A DNA stretch of 64,000 nt from assembly GCA_013350335.1 (NCBI GenBank), contig CM023533.1, positions 33,536,170-33,600,169 of the forward strand, in the 5' to 3' direction. This document shows positions 55,464-64,000 of the stretch, piece after piece. A program made the translations under genes and the position numbers. The notes under the pieces were generated by a model that saw only the letters and a program-made list of their open reading frames with translations, searched no databases and was not told the origin of the DNA. The number at the start of each line of letters is the position of its first letter. The first letter of the stretch is position 1. Source of the DNA: Chimonanthus salicifolius (taxonomy: Eukaryota; Streptophyta; Magnoliopsida; Laurales; Calycanthaceae).

Positions 55464-57241
55464 TTATAATAAACCTCCATCGAAAGGAACTCCAGTGGCA
55501 AGTAACCAAAGATCTCCAAGTATGAAGTTTGAAACGGTGAAATTGGCTGCATCAGAAGCATTTATCAAATGATAACCGGGCCAATTCACTCTGTGACTAG
55601 TATCCGAACCAGCACCTGTATTGTTATACTCAGCATAGTATAATGTACTCAAAGCGAAGTCACCGGACCAGCGAAGCCACCCGGTCGGATCAATCACACC
55701 GTCCATGAAGGATTGCATGTACACAGTCCTCGAGTACTCCTTCCATGGTCTTCCAAGGTATGTTCTGGTAGTACCGTTGTTGTCCGATGCTAAATCGGGT
55801 GCCGCTCTAATCCGACAGTTGTGAATGGAAATTCCGGTGTTCTGATTCGGGTCGGTTCTACCTTGGGCTGTAAGGGCATTTGTCTGATTTGGTTGAGGTA
55901 GTCTTGGGTAGATATTGCAGTTTTGGAAGACTGCTGCTGCATTCCCAAAGATGAAATCAATTGTTCCATAGATTTCACAGTCTCTGTAGAATTGCCTTAG
56001 GGAATGAGCATATAAGGTGTCCTGGTATCCCTCAAAACTGCAACCAAAGAAGACCGATAGATCCGCGCCGTTTCGAAGTGCGACCGCCTGGTGCTTCGCT
56101 GCCCCGGCCGTGTTGCAGAAAGTTAGATTCATCGCAACGAACCCTTCTCCTACCACAGCTGTGAATGGATTGTGAAATTTAAAAGAAAAACAGAGCAAAT
56201 GATTGAAAGTAGTAATGCCTTACCGAAGGTTGCAGAATTGAAAGTAGTCCAGCCATCGATAAAGCTGCGATTTCCGGTGATAATAGTTCTGTTGATCCCA
56301 TCTCCGATCATCATCAAGTTCTTCTTGTTCTTGGCAATGGTGACATACTCTTCGTACACACCAGCTTCAATGTATATTAAAAAATACCCATCACCTATTT
56401 TAGTATTATTAGGTGCGGCAGCAACGGCGCCATTGATGGTGGTGAAGTTCCATCTACCATCTTGACTCACAACCACTACATTACTGATCATTATACTATC
56501 TGGGGCCGGCAAGAACTGGAGTATCCTACCGCGTTTTACGAGCTCGAGCATCTCCCTATTCCGGGTCGACATTCGGAAAGGAAAAATGCCATCTCTACCA
56601 AAATTCATGCTAAACAACAGTTTCCTTGCCGGCGGCGGTTTCGATTTCTTCTTCTTCTTACGAACCCAAGCACGTGTGAACAGGGCAAGGGAGACTCTGT
56701 ACAGCTTAGTACCATTGAACAGATGACTGTACAGATCATGGATACTCGAAGCTTCAGCTGCCTCAAGGCCTTCTAAGCAAGTCTGCTGGTTGGTAACTAT
56801 AGCACTGAGCAATGTCTGTACATTATCTGTCTCCAAACTCAGCAGTTTATCAGTAGAATTTAGCGTCGCCGCAGTGCTTAACAAGAAATCGATATTTAGC
56901 CCCGACAGAAGCCGGCAATCCTTGAGAGCCTGGAGAGTCGTTTCCGGGTAGGATGGGCGATGTCGAAGATACCGATCGATCAGGGATGAGAACTTTCTTG
57001 CCCAGGACAATGACTTTTTGATGGAGAAGCGGCCGTAGTCATGAAGGCTGGAATTTCCATTAGGAAGAAGCATGGATTTGCAGAAGTTAGGGTAAGGGGT
57101 AGAGACACAAGCACTGTGTGGAGCAATGTGAGACATAGGCCATGGTGTGTCTGCAACTGAAGTAGAAATGAAGAGCAAGTAACAGCAGAAGAAGAAGAAG
57201 AAGAAGAAGAGATGAAGAGATGAAGAGAGCCTGAAAGCCAT
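55464..57241 (-). CDS. Pectin methylesterase PME-2 (PMEI pro-domain plus catalytic domain)
   Basis: Two exons: 57241-56224 and 56158-55464, with a 65-bp GT-AG intron (56159-56223). 570 aa. The signal peptide is very hydrophobic (LFFFFFFFCCYLLFIST, about 1-30). The PMEI-like pro-region covers about 40-190, then comes a basic linker KKKKKSKPPPARKLL (195-209) whose RKLL fits the subtilase processing motif. The pectinesterase domain from about 255 has GVYEE (294-298), Gln363 (QAVAL), Gln385 and Asp386 (QDTLY), Asp407 (DFIFG) and Arg476 (LGRPW), so the active site is complete. The product is a secreted wall enzyme that removes methyl esters from homogalacturonan, freeing carboxylates and methanol; the pro-region keeps it inactive until cleavage in the Golgi. 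The intron falls before AVVGEGF at the same place as in PME-1, so the two genes share ancestry. No lesions seen. Confidence 0.95.
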
Positions 57242-57302
57242 GGCTCTTCAAGGGTTAGAATGGGTTGGAGGACAGAGGCTTGGTTATGTAGTAGGATTGT
57301 GT

Positions 57303-57314
57303 ATTTATATATAC
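57303..57314 (-). promoter_or_regulatory. Putative TATA box of PME-2
   Basis: GTATATATAAAT on the minus strand, about 65 bases before the ATG at 57241. Confidence 0.5.
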
Positions 57315-57339
57315 TAAAACAAGTTGGTGGCAAATTTTA

Positions 57340-58150
57340 AGAATAATTAAATACAAATATATTATATTATAATATCTATCGAAATGTTAAAAATAAGATT
57401 CATTGAATCATTCTAGTTTTATATTTAAAATTTAAAAATAAGTTATAAAATTCATTTTTTATCTATCTTAATATATGTAAAATGTTTCGGACTTTTATTA
57501 GTTTTGCAAACTTTACTCTCCTCTATTTAAATCCACAATAAACTTTGCCCATTTAACACCCATTTGAAAGAAATTCACTCAATTAATTTTTTTTATACTT
57601 ATCTCAAAAGGTATGATGAATCTTCTGACACTTACTTACGAGTATAGAAAGAATATATTGATTTTACATAAGATTTGTTTTATTTTTTATTTTTTAATTT
57701 CCGTATTCTTTTTTACTTTGTTTTTTATATCTCTGGCGTCTCCTTATCTTCTAATATATGATTCATTTTTAAAAAAATATTAAAGATAAAATAGATAAAT
57801 GGTCAATCGATAAAATCATAGTATGCAGATTCACATAATTGTTCAAACATTTTAAGCCCACAAAGTTAGTGATGATAGGCATAAAATATGATATAATTTT
57901 TATGATTTTATTTTACTGGAGAGTCAACTTGTTGTCTTGTCAACGCATGGGATTTCGAAATCCAATCTGGAGGATTGTGTAATAAAAAAATCGGCAATAC
58001 ATGGATGGAAGACAGCCTTGATGCACTAAATCAGGATCGTCCAATGGAAATTTCTGATTTTACCGCATCTTTTACAATATTTTTTGTCCCTTTTCATTTC
58101 CATACAAATTTATTTTCTTATAGATACAGATATAGATGTACGTGCTTTCT
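57340..58150. other. Upstream region of PME-2, no gene seen
   Basis: AT-rich intergenic DNA on the promoter side of PME-2. No element border is clear. Confidence 0.5.
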
Positions 58151-58164
58151 CATTTTTTATTTAC

Positions 58165-58335
58165 TGATGACGTAGAAATAATCTCAATTGGTAGCCTCTC
58201 ATCTCAGGAAGCGAGATGTTGCAGGCTCGAGTCCCCATAACCTAACCTTAGTGTGCCCTAAGGATAGTGGACTTAAACGTGGAGGTTTTTCACTAGATAT
58301 CCTGCGGTTTCTCACATGCAAATTCAAAAATAATA
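58165..58335 (+). mobile_element. tRNA-derived SINE, degenerate
   Basis: It matches the SINE at 54378-54553 along its length: AATCTCAATTGGTAGCCTCTC, GTTGCAGGCTCGAGTCCCC, TAGTGTGCCCTAAGG, TTTCTCACATGCAAATTC, then a poly(AAT) tail. The head is mutated. Confidence 0.7.
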
Positions 58336-58399
58336 ATAATAATAAAGTTTGATTTGGGAATTGTTAAGGTAGTACCGGTCAAAAATGTTGTCACTGATT

Positions 58400-58505
58400 T
58401 TTTTAATTTACGTGTGAAAAATTATGGAAAATCCAACATAAAACTCCCACAGGTAATACCCATTGCCCTTAAAGTACACTAGATGAGGCTATGAGGCTCG
58501 AACAT
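58400..58505 (-). mobile_element. SINE fragment in inverse orientation
   Basis: The minus-strand 3' part of the same SINE (CACACGTAAATT-like end, then GAGGCTCGAAC at the box B side). With 58165-58335 it forms an inverted pair about 65 bp apart. Confidence 0.6.
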
Positions 58506-58509
58506 ATCT

Positions 58510-61300
58510 ATTTCTTTAATAAATAAATATGATATCTTTTAAAATTTATCAACTTTACTAATAGAGTGTAAATTTTTATTATTAAAATAAAATTTTCATA
58601 TGACATTAGGCCAAATTATAAATGGTTGAATATGAAAACAAAATTTTAGTTGAAATAAGGTTGTTCATATTTATTCATCAATTTCAATAGATTAATATCC
58701 AATTTAAAGTTTTTTCTTAAAAGATACCTCTAGACTCCAAAGAGCATTAAATATCAATTTATTAAAAGAATTAAGACTCTTATCAAATAAGAGCTCCTTG
58801 TGTGAATTTAGTAAAGAATGTCTTATACTAAAGTATTCTTTTCATTAGTGTTGTAAATATAGAAATAAAGATCAATTTTTACCTCATATAATGGACGTTA
58901 TTTTGTCATCACTATTATCTAAATAATTTATCTTATCTATTTAATAATTCTCTTTTATAGTTTTAATATGATAAATTACTTTTGGAACTTTCTCTTTAAG
59001 AATTGAATATTCTAATATACAAGGGCAAAATTGAGGAGCGGAGCAAATCTTCAAACTCTAAGGCCGGTCCTTCCCTTGCTGAATTTGTTCTTATTTAGTT
59101 GTGACATATTTAAAAAGGATTTAGAAGGAGATACCTTTATCTTAAGAGATGAATGTCACAAATTTATTTTATTTTATTTTCTAATTTTAGTCATTAATTA
59201 TGTACTGCTCATAATTTTTGTTTTTTATAATCATAGTGACAACTCCTTTTCTCGTTTTAAAGCCACCCTCTTTTAAGTGGTTGAATCTGATTTAACTTTA
59301 ATTTTTTCTCTACATTCTCTCGCTTTCTCATAATCCAAACGAACTTCTTGCAATTAAAAATCCAACCCACCCACCTAACCGTTTAAATCATTGAGGGAAT
59401 GCCTTCAATATAATGCGGGTTCTATGCAATAAAAATCAATGCCCGACTAACATGTTCTGATTTTTTAGAGCACCCAACTAATTTTTGAAGCATGTATAAG
59501 TCTCTCTACAACAAAGTGAATAATTCTGTAGGGAGTAATCCTTTGGAGTAGAGCAAGACTTGAACCAATGACTCTAGCTTTCTAAGGCAGAATCCTATCG
59601 ATTGCTTCAACTCCTTTGAGTTCTCTAACGTAACATGCTTAAGTCAAGATCTTTGGATTAATTTTGAACTTCGTGTCATTTGCAAGTGGATGGATTCAGT
59701 AACTCAATAGAATGAAAGTAAAGGTTATAAATGTGTTAAAGCTTATTAGAATCTCTAGTTATTTAATTTGCAAGAAAGTGAAAATGAGTTTCTTCTATTT
59801 CATTTAATTTAGATCTCAATATAGAAAAACCTATTGTAAAGGAAAAATCTCAAAATATGTCAGTGTGACTGTTTATGGAAAATTTTGAATCACATGGAAC
59901 CGATGTGGGCCTTCTAAGGGCTGTCTTAGTTGGTCAGGTCTACCTTGGATTTGACACAATTTGACTTAAAAAATTATTAAAAGAAAACTAAAAAACAAAT
60001 AAAGAATTTTTAATAACATTTTATTCTATTCTCTCTCTCAATATGTTGGATCACAAAATCGAATCCAACTCACCCATGTATAACCTAAACATTCATAGGC
60101 CCTTTTTTTCCTATTTGATGGCATTTCACAATGACTATGGATATGTCAAATATAGATACCCAACCTCATTGATTTTTAATCATTCAATTTAAGGCAAATG
60201 AGATGGGTCAAAATGAAATTTGATTTCAACTGTCTATTTCATTTACCTTGCGTGATGCTGATACATTTGTGAAATTGAAGATCGTACCATACTCAATTTT
60301 TATAGAAATCTAATGGCTTTATTTAAGCTCATTTTTGGAAGATTTTAGGCCAAAGTTTGTATTTTTAGTGGCCCATATTCATGTACCATGGGTCTAGGCC
60401 CATTTCAACTAATTTAGGATCGAGGAACTCCACTTGCAAGGCCCATATTCAAGCCACAGAGAAATTGTGGAAATGCTTTGACCAATTCAACCTAGTTAAA
60501 AATTTGGAAGGAAAGAGAGATTTGAGAAAGCATCCAACACCAAAATCAAAAGAAGGAAAGGTGATGCAGCTCCTAGGATCGGGTGAAAATATAGACGGAT
60601 GACTCTGTTTAAATGAATAATTAAATGGGGTAAATGGAATTAGTGGCGCTTATGGGTTTAATGAGTAATTGGAAGGATTTGCTGCTACATGAGAACATGA
60701 ATAGGATGAATGGGATTTGATGAACTAAAGGGTTTAATGTACATGAATGGGTTTCATGAGGTTCGGTCAAGGTATTAGTCAAATGGGTTGGCTTGGCATT
60801 AATGGAATGGGTAAAGGGAGTGGGATGGGTTAACTAACAGGGATGGCTGCCTGATGTGGTGGCAACAGGGTCGAAGGATGGATCTGGACAAAGTGGGGGA
60901 TGGATAATTAAATGAAGGTGGATGATTATGGGGCAAGGTTTGGGTGAAATAAATGAAAAGAAAAGGGATGGATTTTAATGAGTCAATAAGAACATGAAAC
61001 GGTGGTGGATGGACGATGGATGGTTAAGGCAGCAAGATGGGTAACGTGGATCTGGGCACGTTGGATTTGAGAAGAAGAAAGGCTGACTGGCTGCGGATAT
61101 GCAGGAGAGGGGCGATGGGGAAGGCAGCAGATAAGAGACCTGGGATCGGTGGCTGTGATGGAGGCTTCGTGCAGCGAACGCGGAGCTTCGGTGGGCAAGC
61201 AGGGAAGGCTTGCTGGACAACACAGAAGTGGTGACGGCGACGACAGAGTGTCGCCTGAAGAAGAAACCCGAGCAGATGTTCAATGGACGGCAGGATAGAG
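58510..61300. other. Intergenic stretch without recognisable genes
   Basis: Mostly AT-rich. At 59530-59610 the minus strand reads AGTTGAAGCAATCGATAGG...GGTTCAAGTCTTGCTC, a weak tRNA-like head with box A and B features, probably an old SINE. A GC-richer patch at 61020-61280 has overlapping short ORFs without known domains. Confidence 0.4.
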
Positions 61301-61319
61301 AATAAGTTCAAGTAGGAGA

Positions 61320-61640
61320 GAAAAAGAGAGAATTATATGGGTCTGAAAAATTCTGCCTATTAGGTTAGTCTTTTGGATTGGAATCCTAAACTCAACGAGT
61401 GCTGTTAGAGCCAGGGCCCAAGCCACACTATATGGACTTAGAAAGTCCTTAGTTGAACGGAATAATTGGTGATATACTATCGACCGGAGAGTCTTGTTGG
61501 AGGAAGAGATTGTTGGGGCTGCGAATGAGTCTCACATCGGTTGTAAGAGAAAAAATTTAAAGAATTATATATGGGATTGGATCACTCCACCTGTGAGATT
61601 AGTCTTTTAGAGTGGAAACTTAGATTTAACAGATTTCTTG
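61320..61640. mobile_element. Possible degenerate TRIM/LTR pair
   Basis: GAATTATATGGG...TTAGTCTTTTGGATTGGAA near 61330-61400 is echoed by GAATTATATATGGGATTGG...TTAGTCTTTTAGAGTGGAA near 61563-61632. The second is preceded by TGTTGGGGCTGCGAATGAG and TCTCACATCGG, phrases common in plant TRIM LTRs. The borders, primer site and target duplication are not resolved. Confidence 0.35.
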
Positions 61641-61644
61641 AGTC

Positions 61645-62370
61645 TACGAGAATGAGAAAGAGAAAAAATACTGAGAATAATCCCAAACCAATTTTCATTC
61701 AAATATTCATAATAATTTGTTGGGCTACAAACCCATACGGGGATTTATACAGAGAAAGCCTAAACTAAATTAGAAATAAATAGAAAAAGAAGAAAATATA
61801 AAAAGAAAACAATAATAAAAAAGAATGCAATAAAAGGGGAAATTTCTATCTTGTTTCGCTGGAATAGAAAGAGCAAGTTTCCTCTTTCGGGAACCCCCAA
61901 TGTCGGTGCTGCATTAAGAGGAGATAATGTCAAAAAAATCTTGGCCGATCTTAGCTTATTGTAATTTTTTATTTTATTTCTCATTTTTTAGAATAAGACA
62001 CTTGACACTTTATAGGCATATTTCATATATTAAGTGATATTAGATTTTATAATATTAGATTCATTGAAAATATTATTCAATAATTATTCCCACGAGCCTA
62101 AATTTATGCAATTTTGACATATGTTGACAAAGCTACAATTGATTTTGTAATAAGTTGGCTTACACTAAAATGATGAAGAACATGTAAAGTTTGATTTTCC
62201 TAATTTATTATGAGTAATGATTTAGAGAGACCAAATTCTTTTTGCACAATAAAGACTTTTTTTTTTAGTTATAAGACCTACCTAGATTCATTTTAATCAC
62301 TAGAGAGTAGTTTATCAGGCTGATCGTTAGTTAAATTAAAAGTGAACAAACATTCAACTCCATCCAATCA
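61645..62370. other. Intergenic stretch, no gene seen
   Basis: AT-rich with no supported ORF or element. Confidence 0.5.
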
Positions 62371-62372
62371 CG

Positions 62373-62375
<3 letters not shown>

Positions 62376-62404
<29 letters not shown>
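62376..62404. repeat. (TA)n microsatellite
   Basis: About 14 uninterrupted TA units. Confidence 0.9.
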
Positions 62405-62407
<3 letters not shown>

Positions 62408-62636
62408 AGTTTAAAATTTAATAATTTTATAGGTCTTAGATAATGCAAATTTTTGACTTAAAAATTCAACAATATATAAAGGGTGGATGGGTTCCAATTT
62501 GGATTAGACTATAAATGATAACCATTGGAGGGCCCGGCATAGGAGGTCTCCACGAGATGTCTCACTAGAATATTTTCCATTTACTATACTCCTACATTAT
62601 GAAGGGCAATGAATGATCAAAGGTTATGGTTGTTTG

Positions 62637-62809
62637 CATGGGTCGATGTATTGGCCGATATGATACGTATCGGCTGATATTGTAAATATTGGCCGATATC
62701 AATGATATATATCGGATATCGGCCGATATTCGTGGGTTTAAAAAAAAAAAAATAAGAGAGAGAAAAATATCGGCCGATATCTCGGCCAATATCTAAATTT
62801 CGACCTCTG
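62637..62809. mobile_element. hAT-like MITE, cleanest member of the CGGCCG family (173 bp)
   Basis: The left end is CATGGGTCGATGTATTGGCC and the reverse-strand right end CAGAGGTCGAAATTTAGATA. The exact 8-bp duplication GTTGTTTG lies on both sides (62629-62636 and 62810-62817). The body is little more than a chain of TATCGGCCGATAT variants around a short A run. Confidence 0.9.
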
Positions 62810-62874
62810 GTTGTTTGGACGGTCTTCTCTCATTTATGGAGTCTGTGGGTTATGGAGAGAGATTTTCAAACGAA

Positions 62875-62970
62875 ACCGTTTGTCGACCGATTTTTACAAA
62901 CAATATATCAAAATTCATTTAGTCTGAATTTTATGAACTTTGGGATTGATTTTAAGTGAAAAGTGTATAG
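62875..62970. repeat. One-armed copy of the inverted-repeat MITE seen at 1688-1912
   Basis: GTCGACCGATTTTTACAAAC, a Tyr-run-free AT body and GAATTTTATGAACTTTGGG match the reverse strand of 1800-1885, including its centre. The opposite arm is absent. Confidence 0.6.
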
Positions 62971-63506
62971 TTTCCATTCAAATTTCAAGTAAGTTGAATT
63001 AAGATTTTCTCTAAGTCTAAATTCAATTATTCTAAAACCCCTTATTAGAAGACCATAAATTTGGTTGTTTTAGCAATTCCAACTCTTGCCCTTTATTAGC
63101 GTAAAATAGTTAGAGATGTAAAACGAGAATCTTTTCTTATATATGATACACCTACATCTCGTACTTCTTTTTTACCATTGAATTTTACCTATTGTCACGT
63201 GTCAATAAAAATTAAAATGAAAAAAAAAAAAAATTAATACAGTTGCACTGCTAATTAAGATCAGATTAGAGTATTAGACTAATGATGGTGGGGTCACTTC
63301 AGTGAGGACCTTCCAAAAATCGTGGGCGAAACCTACGATTTGGCACATGCAAAGAGAACGTATTGAGAGGAAAAGTAGATCCATGCAAAAGAGAAGGGTC
63401 ACCAACTGAAACTGTTATCCATCTCTTCCAACAAAGATGGAGATAACCTAAATATCGCATCATTTCCAACAAGAATACAGAAATAAAAGAGGGTAGATTT
63501 CCAAAT

Positions 63507-63709
63507 GGGTGGTCATTTAGACACCCGACTTTTCTACCGCAAGATGCCCTTTTTTCGAAATTTAGAGTGAAATTATCATTTTGCCCTTCTGATTTTAAAA
63601 AATCTTTTATCACTTGAATACACATTTGAAGGACAAAATGATAATTTCACTCTAAATTTCGAAAAAGGGTATCTTCTAGCAAAAAAGTCGAGTGTCTAAA
63701 TGACTACTC
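63507..63709. mobile_element. Mutator-like fold-back MITE (203 bp)
   Basis: The two arms of about 80 bp are near-perfect inverted copies: GGTCATTTAGACACCCGACT at the left end, AGTCATTTAGACACTCGACT reversed at the right, with TTAGAGTGAAATTATCATTT in both. The exact 9-bp duplication TTTCCAAAT lies at 63498-63506 and 63710-63718. Transcribed, it would form a long hairpin. Confidence 0.9.
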
Positions 63710-64000
63710 TTTCCAAATTTAGAACTCTTTTATGATCAATTTAACCCTTTTCCACCAACAATCTGTAACCCTTTATCCTAGATTGATAAACTTTTCGATT
63801 TAACAACGACCCGATAAAAATCATTGATTTATATATTAATAAATTGATAACTTTAGACCACTAAAATCATATCGTGGTGTGTGAAGTGGCAACAAAGTCA
63901 CAAATCGTCTATTTTGAGAAACCAATGACTTTATTTAACACTTGAAATGCTCTTCTCTCAATGGTTATCAAGTTATGGTTTTCTAACATAATATTAGAAC

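Noticed and set aside
60975..61311. Cluster of overlapping minus-strand ORFs near 61 kb
   Set aside because: Low-complexity Ser/Pro-rich translations in three frames, no consistent frame or domain, no promoter seen.

Overview
The window is nuclear DNA of a flowering plant, rich in transposons. The coding regions have GT-AG introns, promoters with TATA boxes, and products of plant cell-wall and microtubule families: pectin methylesterases, pectin methylesterase inhibitors, and a PHS1-type tubulin kinase/phosphatase. The intergenic DNA is AT-rich and packed with short non-autonomous elements. I cannot name the species from the sequence.

Layout. Positions 1-8258 and 12467-21098 are two copies of one segment of at least 8.3 kb. 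Each copy carries two related small ORFs that look B3-like, one intact and one broken, plus the same set of older MITEs and solo LTRs. The 4.2 kb spacer between the copies holds a decayed PMEI/invertase-inhibitor-like gene (11733-12259, minus strand). From 21514 to 33727 (plus strand) lies a complete 11-exon orthologue of PHS1, predicted at 944 aa, with LINE, hAT-like and Mutator-like insertions in its introns and a LINE at its 3' end. An intact PMEI gene (38058-38624, minus) and a retroposed U6 snRNA copy follow. Next come a 3.2 kb solo LTR (40213-43413) and a dense block of SINE, LINE and hAT-like elements (43.8-47.9 kb). Two pectin methylesterase genes follow, both on the minus strand. PME-1 (48331-50255) carries two single-base frameshifts. 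PME-2 (55464-57241) is intact. The sequence between them is a nest of elements: a LINE, a Harbinger-like element, a very young TRIM and a SINE. The last 6 kb holds only repeats.

How the genes relate. Four minus-strand loci in 45 kb (a PMEI pseudogene, a PMEI and two PMEs) all belong to pectin de-esterification. PMEs remove methyl groups from wall homogalacturonan and PMEIs block them, so this is a loose pectin-modification neighbourhood. PHS1 is functionally separate: it controls cortical microtubules.

The most unusual signal is a family of hAT-like MITEs. Their ends are CAGGGGTN-type, they are flanked by 8-bp target duplications where these are readable, and their bodies are filled with the palindrome ATATCGGCCGATAT and decayed versions of it. 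About ten members or duplicated members occur in this window, from a clean 173-bp copy to roughly 1-kb complex copies.
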